In this document: in pieces, positions 1 through 7,114 of the stretch | How the letters are laid out: each line of letters opens with the position of its first letter | Numbering within the stretch: the first letter of the stretch is position 1 | IMG/VR virus record: IMGVR_UViG_3300010151_000206 | Coordinates: 1 to 22,145 of that record | Strand: one strand, 5' to 3' | DNA length: 22,145 nt | DNA from: a virus | The notes under the pieces: model-generated | The model's input: the letters and a program-made list of their open reading frames with translations, nothing else | What the model was told of the DNA's origin: nothing | Database searches by the model: none | Program-made: the position numbers and the translations under genes

Positions 1-248
1 GCGTTTTTATCACCTAATATTAAATCATCTGATGTTACATCAGGTGTGAGTATGAGTGAGTCGAGTAACTTCTCAATTACGACACCCTTCTTAATTAAGT
101 TTTGTGATGTTAAAATATCTTCTTCCTTAGCTGTCATGTATTTAAGCTCAATCTTCCCTGAATGCAGGGGATGTTCTTTTGGATACAATTTACCTTTACT
201 TGGCAAATCAACTACTTCAGAAGGATATTTCTGTTTACTTTCAGCCAT
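1..248 (-). CDS. Baseplate hub-type structural protein, N-terminal part (truncated by window edge)
   Basis: The reading frame starts at 248 behind a good ribosome binding site (AGGAGA, about 6 bases upstream of the ATG) and is still open at base 1, so only the first 82 or so residues are visible. They begin MAESKQKYPSEVVDLPSKGK and continue with a conserved-looking stretch (KGKLYPKEHPL, IELKYMTAKEEDIL, LIKKGVVIEKLLDSLI, DDLILGDKN). I recall this pattern, a short Pro/Gly-rich entry followed by 'KYMTAKEEDIL' and 'GDKNA', from small baseplate-hub proteins annotated in T4-like marine phages (gp26/gp28 type). Which T4 hub gene it corresponds to cannot be decided from this fragment. Its position after tube and lysin genes fits a move into the baseplate module. 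It is separated from the upstream 73-residue gene by 23 bases. Confidence 0.6.
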   Translation of the reverse strand, partial: MAESKQKYPSEVVDLPSKGKLYPKEHPLHSGKIELKYMTAKEEDILTSQNLIKKGVVIEKLLDSLILTPDVTSDDLILGDKN

Positions 249-271
249 AACCTATCTCCTATAACTTATGT

Positions 272-493
272 TTATATTTCTATTACTTTGTATGATCTTT
301 CAGTTGTGTCAGATCCTGACAATTCAGCAGCTTTGGCGTTTGCATTAGCTTGTGCTCCACTACCACTAAATTCCCATAATGTTTCGTCTGCACTTAGTCT
401 TCCAACATATGCAACGTTAGTAACGTCCCAAGCCCATTGTTCAATGTCAGCCGGTTTACCAACCGCTTGTTTTACTACTCTGTAATTCGGCAT
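272..493 (-). CDS. Small hypothetical protein, 73 aa
   Basis: I place the start at 493 (MPNYRVVKQAVG), not at an in-frame ATG 36 bases further up. The 493 ATG forms a TAATG overlap with the endolysin stop and sits just behind a strong TTGGAGGT ribosome binding site; the upstream ATG would lie inside the endolysin coding sequence. The product is small and not recognised. It has a Trp-rich middle (QWAWDVTNVAYVG), an Ala/Asn-rich stretch (AQANANAKAAEL) and a C-terminus ending SYKVIEI. There is no signal peptide or membrane segment. Coupling to the endolysin and adjacency to the baseplate-hub gene suggest either a lysis accessory or a small tail or baseplate component; I cannot choose between them. 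Confidence 0.65.
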   Translation of the reverse strand: MPNYRVVKQAVGKPADIEQWAWDVTNVAYVGRLSADETLWEFSGSGAQANANAKAAELSGSDTTERSYKVIEI

Positions 494-966
494 TAGACCT
501 CCAAGGCCCTGTTGTACCAACCATACCAAAATTTCTCTTGTTCTGGTTTTTCTAGAACTATTTTTGCAAATTTTAATACTCTGTATGATCTGATTCGTGC
601 ATTTCGAACCGTCTCAAGTGAATTGATAGTCTTTGGTCCTATTTTACCATCAACTATCAAGCCAGCACCTTTCGCATTAGCTGCCCTTTGTAATACCTTT
701 ACAGCCCCACTTCGTCCAAAGTTTACACACATATCAAAATAAATATGCCGTAGTCTTGGTGGGATATCATCACATTTAGCTGGTCTCCAGTAATCTTGAT
801 GATATATTTTTTTAGCTTGTTCTTTTGTGAGGTTTTTGATATCTACCTTTGGATAAAACCGTTTCGTTATACCAAAATTTGTTTCACCTCCACGATCGGT
901 TGGATCATTCACATATCCACCTTCGTGTTCTAACACATATTCTATGATTTCCTCAAATGTTGTCAT
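493..966 (-). CDS. GH108-family endolysin (N-acetylmuramidase-like), 157 aa
   Basis: A probable peptidoglycan hydrolase that cleaves the glycan backbone, acting at lysis or as a cell-wall-degrading component of the particle. The N-terminus shows the glycosyl hydrolase 108 signature HEGGYVNDPTDRGGETNFGIT (residues 14-34), split here as HEGGYVNDP, DRGGETN and FGIT. The Glu of HEGG is the family's catalytic candidate. The middle contains YWRPAKCDDIPPRL and FDMCVNFG, and the C-terminus has the family's peptidoglycan-binding-type ending FWYGWYNRAL. Length is normal for a minimal single-chain phage enzyme. No signal peptide is visible, so a holin or entry with the tail would be needed; no certain holin is in the window. 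The start has no Shine-Dalgarno sequence: the A/T-rich element at 969-978 ends only two bases before the ATG, so the mRNA may be nearly leaderless if that element is a promoter. Confidence 0.88.
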   Translation of the reverse strand: MTTFEEIIEYVLEHEGGYVNDPTDRGGETNFGITKRFYPKVDIKNLTKEQAKKIYHQDYWRPAKCDDIPPRLRHIYFDMCVNFGRSGAVKVLQRAANAKGAGLIVDGKIGPKTINSLETVRNARIRSYRVLKFAKIVLEKPEQEKFWYGWYNRALEV

Positions 967-968
967 AT

Positions 969-978
969 ATATAAATAT
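969..978 (-). promoter_or_regulatory. ATATTTATAT intergenic element, copy 1
   Basis: The coding strand reads ATATTTATAT immediately before the endolysin start codon. It is one of six nearly identical elements in the intergenic gaps of this window (the others are near 4124, 4755, 9063, 12796 and 16457). A promoter role is inferred from recurrence and position. In this copy the element is so close to the ATG that it cannot be a -10 box for this gene with a normal leader; it may instead influence translation or serve a leaderless message. Confidence 0.35.
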
Positions 979-985
979 AACGAAA

Positions 986-1579
986 TTAAACTTTCTTCAT
1001 TTTAATTTCAAGTTGTAACAATAAGAAATTTATTTTCTCTAATTTTGGATGTTGTGGATCTGATTTTGTGAGATTAGCTCGTGTATTTATCAGTTTCCCG
1101 TATGCTTTTTGTAGATCTATCATAGCGATACCTTTCATGCTACGTCTATAATATAAGTAATGAAGGGCTTCATCTTCCGCTTCTGCACCTCGAACTCCAG
1201 CAACTGCAGTTATTTGTTCTACTTCACCAACATATTCTTCACCAATCTCTGTAATTTCATTCCAAACAGTATTATCCCACATTGCATCTAAATCTAATTC
1301 TTTATCAAAATCAATAGCTGCTATTTCTTCTTCACGTCTTTTTTCTTCTTCTAATCGTTTTTTATTCCGTTCTTCAAGAATAATAGCAAATGTAGAGTCT
1401 TCCCAAGCTGACGCTAACGAATCACATTCACTTAACCATTCACCATAGTTTTTCCAAGCGGGTAACCCTGAATATCCTCTAACCTCTGTATCATCACACG
1501 GGCGCCCTCTAAAATGCCCATTGTATTTTTCTTGTGAAAATATAACACTTATCAATAAAAAAAATGTTATGTATTTCAC
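986..1579 (-). CDS. Exported coiled-coil protein with signal peptide, 197 aa
   Basis: The start is a GTG overlapping the upstream stop (GTGA), so the gene is translationally coupled. The N-terminus is a short signal peptide: Lys at position 2, a hydrophobic core through about residue 14 and a likely signal peptidase I site after FS (FS|QEK). The mature protein has two Cys (C28 and C52) that could pair in the periplasm. A highly charged helix (about residues 68-90, rich in EEK/RREEE) looks like a coiled coil, and the remainder is also helical (YYRRSMKGIAMIDLQKAYGK). No family is recognised. It sits between the pilin-like genes and the endolysin, so it could assist lysis or belong with the pilins as an exported partner. 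The '...SVIFSQ' signal peptide is reminiscent of Bacteroidota/Marinimicrobia exports; this is only a hint about the host. Confidence 0.75.
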   Translation of the reverse strand: MKYITFFLLISVIFSQEKYNGHFRGRPCDDTEVRGYSGLPAWKNYGEWLSECDSLASAWEDSTFAIILEERNKKRLEEEKRREEEIAAIDFDKELDLDAMWDNTVWNEITEIGEEYVGEVEQITAVAGVRGAEAEDEALHYLYYRRSMKGIAMIDLQKAYGKLINTRANLTKSDPQHPKLEKINFLLLQLEIKMKKV

Positions 1580-2025
1580 GAGACTTCAATTTCTATAGAC
1601 CTACCACTTTCTTGATAAACAGTACCAACTGTAATGGTATAAATACCAGGAGTTATGTTCTGAGACCATTCCGTTTTATACAATTTCCAATTATAAGTCA
1701 TTATTCTCTCTCTACCGTCCCTATGCCTATCCAAATCAAATGGTTGTTCGTGAACTATTTTACCTTGTGAATCATATACACGAACTTTAGTATTCTCTTG
1801 CTCAACCAAATATTTAATCTTTACTATATCACCATCTTTATTTTCTGTCTGCCACGCTTCCAATGGGTATTGATAAAATGCTTCTTCAGAAGAAATGTTG
1901 GGTGCTGAGTGTGGTTTTGTGTCACCGTTACTCGATATCGTAAGAAATAAAACCAGCCCAATAGCACATATTAGGCCGGTTTCTTTCCAGGTATTTTTGT
2001 CTTTTTCATTCATGTTATTTACCAT
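1576..2025 (-). CDS. Membrane-anchored protein with FlgD/Ig-like domain, 149 aa
   Basis: The N-terminus is short and polar and is followed by one membrane segment (about residues 16-31, GLICAIGLVLFLTI), predicting an N-in signal anchor with the rest in the periplasm or outside. The C-terminal 70 or so residues look like a FlgD-type immunoglobulin-like beta domain: KVRVYDSQGKIVHEQ, then a polar loop, then the typical GIYTITVGTVYQ strand. Two starts are possible: ATG at 2025, overlapping the upstream pilin stop, or ATG at 2013 (MNEKDKN) five bases after it. Neither has a strong ribosome binding site. Its overlaps with a pilin-like gene upstream and a secreted protein downstream make it part of one translation-coupled, envelope-directed block. 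The Ig-like domain call is from fold-like pattern only. Confidence 0.7.
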   Translation of the reverse strand: MVNNMNEKDKNTWKETGLICAIGLVLFLTISSNGDTKPHSAPNISSEEAFYQYPLEAWQTENKDGDIVKIKYLVEQENTKVRVYDSQGKIVHEQPFDLDRHRDGRERIMTYNWKLYKTEWSQNITPGIYTITVGTVYQESGRSIEIEVS

Positions 2026-2477
2026 TCTGATGCTATGAATCTTAATCCGAGTTCAGCTAATTCAAAGTTTGTTGAATCATAAGTATAATAATATATCTCA
2101 TCATCAGGTCTTCTATGAAATATAGCTGGTTCATTAACTGCATCTAAACTGAATTGCCATTCTTTATCTTCATCAGGTACACCGTATTCTAAATTAAGTT
2201 TTAGATTACGACTTCTTCCCAACATAGTTAAAGGATGAAAAGGCCATCTTTCGAGACCATTTGTTATCAATTCATCAGCTGCATATGATTCGCATCCTGC
2301 CCAAATTTGATTGACTACAGTTTGTTCTGCTACAATTTCCGCCTTAGTCAACGTATTCATCATCTTTGGCATTGCAACTGCAGCTAAAATTCCTAAAATG
2401 ACTATAACCATAATTAGTTCAACTAAAGTAAAACCTTCATTTTTTTTGTATATTAAATACTTAATGAAGTTTTTCAT
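2019..2477 (-). CDS. Type IV pilin-like protein D (prepilin N-methylation signal), 152 aa
   Basis: The product has a class III (prepilin) signal. A 15-residue basic leader ends KKNEG, then come FTLVE with Glu at mature position 5 and the hydrophobic pilin helix LIMVIVILGILAAVAMPKM. In this family the host prepilin peptidase cuts after Gly and methylates the new Phe; the helix then anchors the pilin in the inner membrane until it is polymerised. The globular part (about 110 residues) contains WPFHPLTM and ends with IYYYTYDSTNFELAELGLRF, matching the layout of its two paralogues upstream. Short length and lack of a Cys pair are closer to pseudopilins or minor pilins than to a major pilin. It has a good AGGAGA ribosome binding site. 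No assembly ATPase or peptidase is present in the window. Confidence 0.85.
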   Translation of the reverse strand: MKNFIKYLIYKKNEGFTLVELIMVIVILGILAAVAMPKMMNTLTKAEIVAEQTVVNQIWAGCESYAADELITNGLERWPFHPLTMLGRSRNLKLNLEYGVPDEDKEWQFSLDAVNEPAIFHRRPDDEIYYYTYDSTNFELAELGLRFIASEW

Positions 2478-2478
2478 A

Positions 2479-2946
2479 TTATTCTCCTAAGTCTGATCTA
2501 TAAAGCATTTCGGCTGGAACATAAGGTGGGTCTGAATAACCTAATTCCCCAGTTAATGGGTCGTATGTCCATATAGCCAAACTATCTTGTTTCCGCCTAT
2601 GAACAATTCTGTTTGGATATTGTTGGTCATCTGTGCCTGTAAATATCCAATCGCTATCGTTCATTTCAATCATAGCAGTTTCACCAGTTTTATCATACGC
2701 TGGTGGTACCTTGTTGAGTGCATTGAATGGATTCGATGGCCATTTTAGTATCCCTTCTTCGATATACCGTTCGTGAGACCAAGTGTCTAAAGCAGCCACC
2801 ATACTAATTAAAACCCCTTGTTCGGAGGCTACTTCAGATTGCCTTACGATACCAGCAAATCTTGGAATTGATACAGCCGCTAATATACCGATGATAACCA
2901 TCACCATTATTAGTTCGACCATAGTAAATCCATTTCTGTTACTCAC
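2479..2946 (-). CDS. Type IV pilin-like protein C, 155 aa
   Basis: The start is GTG at 2946, overlapping the last codons of pilin B, so its translation may be coupled to that gene. The leader is only six residues (MSNRNG) before the prepilin cleavage point. It is followed by FTMVE, with the invariant Glu5, and the helix LIMVMVIIGILAAVSIPRF. The globular domain has LKWPSNPFNAL and an HRRKQDSLAIWTYDPLTGEL segment shared in form with the paralogues (WPxxPF, then RR, then W/YxYD, then GxLG). Expected location is the inner membrane, then a pilus-like fibre if host machinery accepts it. It is clearly a paralogue of the gene at 2019-2477 and of the interrupted one at 2939-3394. What it does for the phage is unknown. 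Confidence 0.85.
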   Translation of the reverse strand: MSNRNGFTMVELIMVMVIIGILAAVSIPRFAGIVRQSEVASEQGVLISMVAALDTWSHERYIEEGILKWPSNPFNALNKVPPAYDKTGETAMIEMNDSDWIFTGTDDQQYPNRIVHRRKQDSLAIWTYDPLTGELGYSDPPYVPAEMLYRSDLGE

Positions 2947-3394
2947 TGGACAAACTTTCTCTTCCTAATAGGTACCCTGTAGTATCAGCATCGGTGCCAG
3001 TATTAATACCAGCATCGTAAGCCCACTTCCACCTAGTATTATCAGATCTTTGGTGGGTTATATGAGCGGGATTGCCTTCTACAAATGTCCATTCTTGGTC
3101 CGAGTCAGCATTTGTTCCGTCCGTCGTGTAAGATTGAGGTGGTACTTTAAGAGCATCAAAAGGATTGTCTGGCCATATTCTACGACCACTATCAATCAAC
3201 TTATGTATTGCATGATTCTCTAAAGCTGCCTAAATGTTAGTTATGACTACATATTCAGTGGATAATTCAGAATTGACAATAATATCTATGTATATTGGAA
3301 TAGCTACTGCAGCTAAAATGCCTAAAATGATCATAACCATGATTAACTCAATAAGAGTAAATCCGTTGTGTTTGTTGTTATCTAGTTTCTTCAT
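2939..3394 (-). pseudogene. Type IV pilin-like protein B interrupted by an in-frame amber codon
   Basis: Reading from ATG 3394 gives a complete prepilin start: leader MKKLDNNKHNG, then FTLIE and the helix LIMVMIILGILAAVAIP. The frame then hits TAG at 3232-3230 (codon 55) and stays open in the same frame to a TAA at 2939, giving 151 codons if read through. This is the length of the two paralogues. Residues after the stop (AALENHA, IWPDNPFDALKVPP) align with the paralogues, where the interrupted position carries Trp (pilin D) or Val (pilin C), so a single TGG to TAG change would explain it. TAG ends other genes here (S21, the gp13-like gene, 18052, 20960), so general amber recoding is unlikely. 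Options are a pseudogene, programmed or suppressor readthrough, or a sequence error. Confidence 0.7.
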
Positions 3395-3436
3395 TATTTT
3401 CTCTTTCCGGGATCTTTCCCTGTTTTTAATAAAGTT

Positions 3437-4078
3437 TTAAGGTACTAACGTTTTATAGAATTGTGATGGATTCTCAGTATCAGCGACAAGTAATACTGGT
3501 GATTGTGCATCAGTACCACTACCAGTTCCTTGAATAACCAAGTAAATATATGAACCATCCTGAAAGGGTGATTGCATTCCTGTGTTACCAAAGTTCTTTT
3601 TGAAATCAGCTGCACCATCTACATCATATAGAAGTGTAGTATTACTTGGTGTCATCCAATCACCTTCAACGGCATCATCGTCATTTGATGCTGGTGAAAA
3701 GACATATACGAAATCTGATAAATCAGCGTCGTATGCATCTAATCCATCAAGTATTGTATCTACATAGACTTCAAGAGCTTCATCAGTAGTTACACCTTCT
3801 GAAAGTGTTACTCCACCTACTCCTTCGTCATACTTAGTTTGACCTGGGAATCTTCCACGACCTTCATCGGATATAGCTGCGTTGTAAAAGTTATTACCAA
3901 CAGATATAATCTTGTCAATGTTGTTCATGGTTTTCTTTTCTTTGGCTCCCGTACCAACTCCACCAAATTTTGGAGCGGCGGTTGTAGCGAGTGTCGCCAT
4001 CATAGCCGTAGTAACTGCAAATTCAGCAAGTGAATTTCCTCTATTACTCTTTAGTTTCTTTATTAGGTTTTTGAACAT
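3437..4078 (-). CDS. Type IV pilin-like protein A (divergent), 213 aa
   Basis: I choose ATG 4078 (MFKNLIKKLKSNRG) because GAGGAG lies 7 bases before it; a GTG at 4093 would lie on that ribosome binding site. The 14-residue basic leader ends in Gly and is followed by NSLAEFAVTTAMMATLATTA, which keeps Glu at mature position 5 but differs from the FTLVE type of its neighbours. It resembles an Asn-start pilin or pseudopilin. The globular part is acidic and Gly/Thr-rich (DGLDAYDADLSDFVYVFSPA, DVDGAADFKKNFGNTG) and contains no cysteine. It is the first gene after the palindrome-rich region and has a different globular domain from the three following pilins. It could therefore be the main subunit, with the smaller ones as minor pilins; this is inference. 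Confidence 0.75.
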   Translation of the reverse strand: MFKNLIKKLKSNRGNSLAEFAVTTAMMATLATTAAPKFGGVGTGAKEKKTMNNIDKIISVGNNFYNAAISDEGRGRFPGQTKYDEGVGGVTLSEGVTTDEALEVYVDTILDGLDAYDADLSDFVYVFSPASNDDDAVEGDWMTPSNTTLLYDVDGAADFKKNFGNTGMQSPFQDGSYIYLVIQGTGSGTDAQSPVLLVADTENPSQFYKTLVP

Positions 4079-4123
4079 TTCAGTTCTCCTCACTTACAAT
4101 TAATATTATTATCAATTGCATGC

Positions 4124-4132
4124 ATATAAATA
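4124..4132 (-). promoter_or_regulatory. ATATTTATAT-type element, copy 2 (variant)
   Basis: The coding strand reads TATTTATAT about 45 bases before the pilin A start. It matches the intergenic element shared with five other gaps except at its first base. A TGCATGCA palindrome abuts it (4117-4124). It would suit a promoter for the pilin block, but this is inferred from recurrence only. Confidence 0.35.
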
Positions 4133-4160
4133 AGAACTGAGATTTAAAACAATTTTAGGA

Positions 4161-4208
4161 TATGCACTAGTGCATAAAAATTGAACATAGTATGCAGTAT
4201 TGCATACT
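4161..4208. promoter_or_regulatory. Paired palindromes upstream of the pilin block (operator-like)
   Basis: Two inverted repeats with the same outer sequence lie between the tube gene and pilin A. TATGCACTAGTGCATA (4161-4176) is a perfect 16-base palindrome. TATGCA-GTAT-TGCATA (4191-4206) extends to an 8-base stem at 4189-4208. Their centres are 30 bases apart, near three helical turns, so dimeric proteins bound at each would lie on the same DNA face. A regulator binding site is the likeliest reading. A weak transcription-attenuating hairpin pair after the tube gene is the alternative; neither has the strong U-tract expected downstream. Confidence 0.45.
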
Positions 4209-4230
4209 TTTAGGTTAGCTTATTGCAGAA

Positions 4231-4719
4231 TTAGAACTGTAAGATGGCGTAATCGTATCTAAGAGTAAGTGAAATTTCTACTGGAGCACTATCTTCAAAA
4301 GACATATCACCAAAATTTGCTGATTGTATAAAAGCTCCTTTTAGTGTCCACTCTTCTATTATATCGCCTACTGGACCAAGTACGTTGAATGTAATATCCT
4401 TTTTATAAAAATCTGAATATCCATCACGACCGGTTACTGATTCGTGTCCTAAACGAATCCATTCAAGAACAGCCTGAGATGCAGAAGGTACTATTGGATC
4501 GTATAATGTTATTTCTAAAGTTTCCCACGTCGCTTTCCCCTTAACGAAACGCTTCACGTTCATGTGGTGTAACTCAACTTCTTCAAATGAGATAGTTGGT
4601 CTATTAATTGCTTTTATCATATAAGCAGGGATACCATCAATCTGCATGATAAACCGATTTTTGAGCTTTGGCTCAAACGGTGTAAACATTATGTCAGTTG
4701 CATCTACTAAATCAGGCAT
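4231..4719 (-). CDS. 19: Tail tube protein, T4 gp19-like, 162 aa
   Basis: Subunit of the inner tail tube, around which the contractile sheath assembles. Length (162 aa) is close to T4 gp19 (163 aa). The sequence shows the tube layout: FEPKLKNRFIMQIDGIPAY near the N-terminus, IKAINRPTISFEEVELHHMN, then WETLEITLYDPIVPS, and a C-terminal beta hairpin segment VEISLTLRYDYAILQF. Placement directly after two sheath genes is the usual 18-19 order. The start has a strong ribosome binding site (TAGGAGA). The 72-base gap before it carries the shared A/T-rich element, so it may have its own promoter as well as read-through from the sheath genes. Confidence 0.9.
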   Translation of the reverse strand: MPDLVDATDIMFTPFEPKLKNRFIMQIDGIPAYMIKAINRPTISFEEVELHHMNVKRFVKGKATWETLEITLYDPIVPSASQAVLEWIRLGHESVTGRDGYSDFYKKDITFNVLGPVGDIIEEWTLKGAFIQSANFGDMSFEDSAPVEISLTLRYDYAILQF

Positions 4720-4754
4720 TTAATTTCTCCTACATAGGTTATATTCTTGTTCAT

Positions 4755-4765
4755 ATATAAATATG
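4755..4765 (-). promoter_or_regulatory. CATATTTATAT element, copy 3
   Basis: The coding strand reads CATATTTATAT 35 bases before the tail tube start codon. The distance leaves room for a leader and the AGGAG site. It is identical over 11 bases to the copies at 9063 and 16457. Confidence 0.45.
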
Positions 4766-4791
4766 GATTAATCAAAAAAATACCCATAAAA

Positions 4792-7098
4792 TTATTCAGG
4801 GAACGTAGCCCCTGTTGGTTGTAATGTGAAATCAAGCACTATAAATTCTGCCGTCCTAGTCGGTTGTACGAATATTTGACCATATAGAATATTTCTATCT
4901 ACTAAATCTGGTGTGTTGTTGGATGCATCCATAACAACCCTAAATGCTGTTAATCCTGAATTGGATTGTACTTGTTCCATATAAGGATTAACTATACTTA
5001 GAAATTGCTGTCTTGTTTTAGAATTATTTTGTTCAAAAACTAGAAACCTACTTGTGCTTGCTATAAACTTCTTTAACGTAATAAGTAACCTACGAACATT
5101 TACTCGATCCAAAGCAGATGCTTTCATCTGTAATGTTTTTTGACCCCACACACAAACTCCCTGACCTGGGAATATTGCTATAGGATTAACGTTGCTTTCA
5201 TATAATGTATCTCTTGATGAATGTGTAAGTTTTCTTTCAACTTGCTGCACTGAATCAATGATGCCTCTATTTAAACCGGCTGGTGCAAACCATTGCTGAC
5301 CGACTCTATCATTAAAAGCATACACTCCTGCTATTACTACAGAAGGTGGTACCCATACGCCTCCTACTACTGGATCGTTTATTTGTACCCACGGATAATA
5401 CATTGCCGCGTAGCTTGAATCTCTACCTTCCGCTTCACCGGTTGCGGTTGTTATAGCGGAATCGTAAAATACCGGATCTGCTACTATAAAAGCATCACCT
5501 CTTTTTTCAACAGTCTCAATAGCTCTAGTCAAAATAGTTCCGCCACCAGTTCCAGCATCTACTACACCCGGTAGTAGAATTAAGTTAACATCATATTCAT
5601 CTTGGTTACCAAGTAATCTGATAGCATCTATGTAAGCATCTTGTCCACTACCAGCTACGTTAAGATTTAAACCTTGTGAGTTTGTATCTGCAATCTTATC
5701 ATAAAAATTCTTAGGATGTTGAACCGTACCGTCACTTCCTCCACTAAAACTACCACCAAATGAACCACTATTAGATCCACTAAAGAATGTTGGTAGTGAC
5801 CCAGATAATGAATTGAGTCTGAGATTACCATTCTCATCAAGATAATCTACTGTGGTATTCAGCACTTCGACTCTAACATATTTAGAATTGTTTCGATATG
5901 ATCCACTCAACGTTAAATATGGATCATCTGTCCCGCTACCTCTAAGTACTATCTTCTGATCACCAATTACTTTAGCTATGTAATTATTTGAATTTGGATC
6001 TAAAGATAAATTTTTCCAAGATTCAACAGCTTGCTTTTTCTTTATTGTATCATCACCACGACGTATTGCTAAAGAAAATGTACCTTTGTTTTCATTTAGT
6101 GAAGTAATTTCGTATCTAAAATTATTAGCTGATCCTGAAAGCAATAGTCCTTCAGTGCTACCGTGTAAATCAACACCATTCCCACTATTCAAAATTTCAC
6201 CATCAGCATGAGTATGTAATTTAAATACTAACTGTTCAGTTGATTTAGATCCATCATATCTCAATGTGCTAGATAAAACACCTACTTGGTCACCTAGAAA
6301 TGAACCAGTCATACATGAAGATGTGTGGAACGTAAATACATCTGTGCCGGCACCCTTCATTCCGTGTGAATATAAAACGTCTGTTTCACCAGCAACACTA
6401 CCCGTGAAACCTACAGTAAACGCTCCGTCACTACTTGCTGACAAATGAGTTAGTTGGTGTAGTGATTGACTATTATTAATAGCATCTCTCAAGGCAGAAG
6501 CTGCAAAAACGTTAGCGTCTCCATCCGCTCTTGAAGATGTTACAACCCAAATTTCATTAGCTGTATTGTTCATAATGCTAGCTTGTGACCCAGTGAACCG
6601 AAAAGCTACTTTAGTAACTGCACCAAGTCTAGCATCTGATGATGTTACTGAAAATTTAATTGTATCTTTTTGCCAAGCTGCGCTTGATGTTCCAGCATCA
6701 TATCCACCACCTAACAATAAAGATCCAGATCCCTTTGTTAATCTTGAATTTGATTCACCAATAACAAATGGGTCAATTGAAGATGATACTTCAACAGAAG
6801 CACCACCATATGATCCAGCAAGTACTCTAACAACCGTAAGTGCGCTACCATGCTTCAAGTATTCTCTTGCAGTTAATGAAGTCATGTACTGATAATCAGC
6901 ACTACCACTTTCGAATACATCACCAAAGATTTGCTGATACTCGCTATAACTGCCGACTTGTGTTGGTACTCCAGCAGGTCCCCTAACTGTTGGACCGACT
7001 ACAGCCGCTCCAATATCACCAACCCCAGCTGGTAGAAATGTTTGATCTATTTCATTTGTAAATACACCAGGACTTACTACTTTTTCACTTGACGCCAT
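4792..7098 (-). CDS. 18: Tail sheath protein, T4 gp18-like, long paralogue, 768 aa
   Basis: Contractile sheath subunit. The N-terminus (SSEKVVSPGVFTNEIDQTFL, then GPTVRGPAGVPTQV and YSEYQQIFGD) and the C-terminal core (RVNVRRLLITLKKFIA, FVFEQNN-like FLVFEQNNSKTRQQF, NPYMEQVQSNSGL, DRNILYGQIFVQPTRTAEFI) are conserved sheath regions and nearly match the upstream paralogue at 7115-9004. It is about 139 residues longer. Most of the excess is an insert at about residues 112-291 (roughly bases 6226-6770) before the shared FKLHT segment. The insert is rich in Ser, Gly and Thr and probably forms a surface-exposed domain. The gene begins 16 bases after the first sheath gene, with AGGAAA as a modest ribosome binding site. 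Two sheaths in tandem imply duplication followed by specialisation. Confidence 0.9.
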   Translation of the reverse strand: MASSEKVVSPGVFTNEIDQTFLPAGVGDIGAAVVGPTVRGPAGVPTQVGSYSEYQQIFGDVFESGSADYQYMTSLTAREYLKHGSALTVVRVLAGSYGGASVEVSSSIDPFVIGESNSRLTKGSGSLLLGGGYDAGTSSAAWQKDTIKFSVTSSDARLGAVTKVAFRFTGSQASIMNNTANEIWVVTSSRADGDANVFAASALRDAINNSQSLHQLTHLSASSDGAFTVGFTGSVAGETDVLYSHGMKGAGTDVFTFHTSSCMTGSFLGDQVGVLSSTLRYDGSKSTEQLVFKLHTHADGEILNSGNGVDLHGSTEGLLLSGSANNFRYEITSLNENKGTFSLAIRRGDDTIKKKQAVESWKNLSLDPNSNNYIAKVIGDQKIVLRGSGTDDPYLTLSGSYRNNSKYVRVEVLNTTVDYLDENGNLRLNSLSGSLPTFFSGSNSGSFGGSFSGGSDGTVQHPKNFYDKIADTNSQGLNLNVAGSGQDAYIDAIRLLGNQDEYDVNLILLPGVVDAGTGGGTILTRAIETVEKRGDAFIVADPVFYDSAITTATGEAEGRDSSYAAMYYPWVQINDPVVGGVWVPPSVVIAGVYAFNDRVGQQWFAPAGLNRGIIDSVQQVERKLTHSSRDTLYESNVNPIAIFPGQGVCVWGQKTLQMKASALDRVNVRRLLITLKKFIASTSRFLVFEQNNSKTRQQFLSIVNPYMEQVQSNSGLTAFRVVMDASNNTPDLVDRNILYGQIFVQPTRTAEFIVLDFTLQPTGATFPE

Positions 7099-7114
7099 GT
7101 TGGTTTCCTATATC

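Noticed and set aside
162-485. Plus-strand open frame of 107 codons
   Set aside because: It is antisense to the baseplate-hub fragment and the 73-residue gene, both with good ribosome binding sites; its protein shows no family features.
986-1579. Spanin interpretation of the signal-peptide protein next to the endolysin
   Set aside because: There is no lipobox or N-terminal membrane anchor, and the spanin pair architecture is not visible; position alone is not enough.
3230-3232. General TAG-to-amino-acid recoding as the explanation of the amber codon
   Set aside because: Several confident genes (bS21 at 16487, gp13-like at 11591, 18052, 20960) end in TAG, so amber works as a normal stop in this genome.
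6566-6892. Plus-strand open frame of 108 codons inside the long sheath gene
   Set aside because: It is antisense to a strong gene; low-complexity Ser/Pro/Thr content mirrors the sheath codons.
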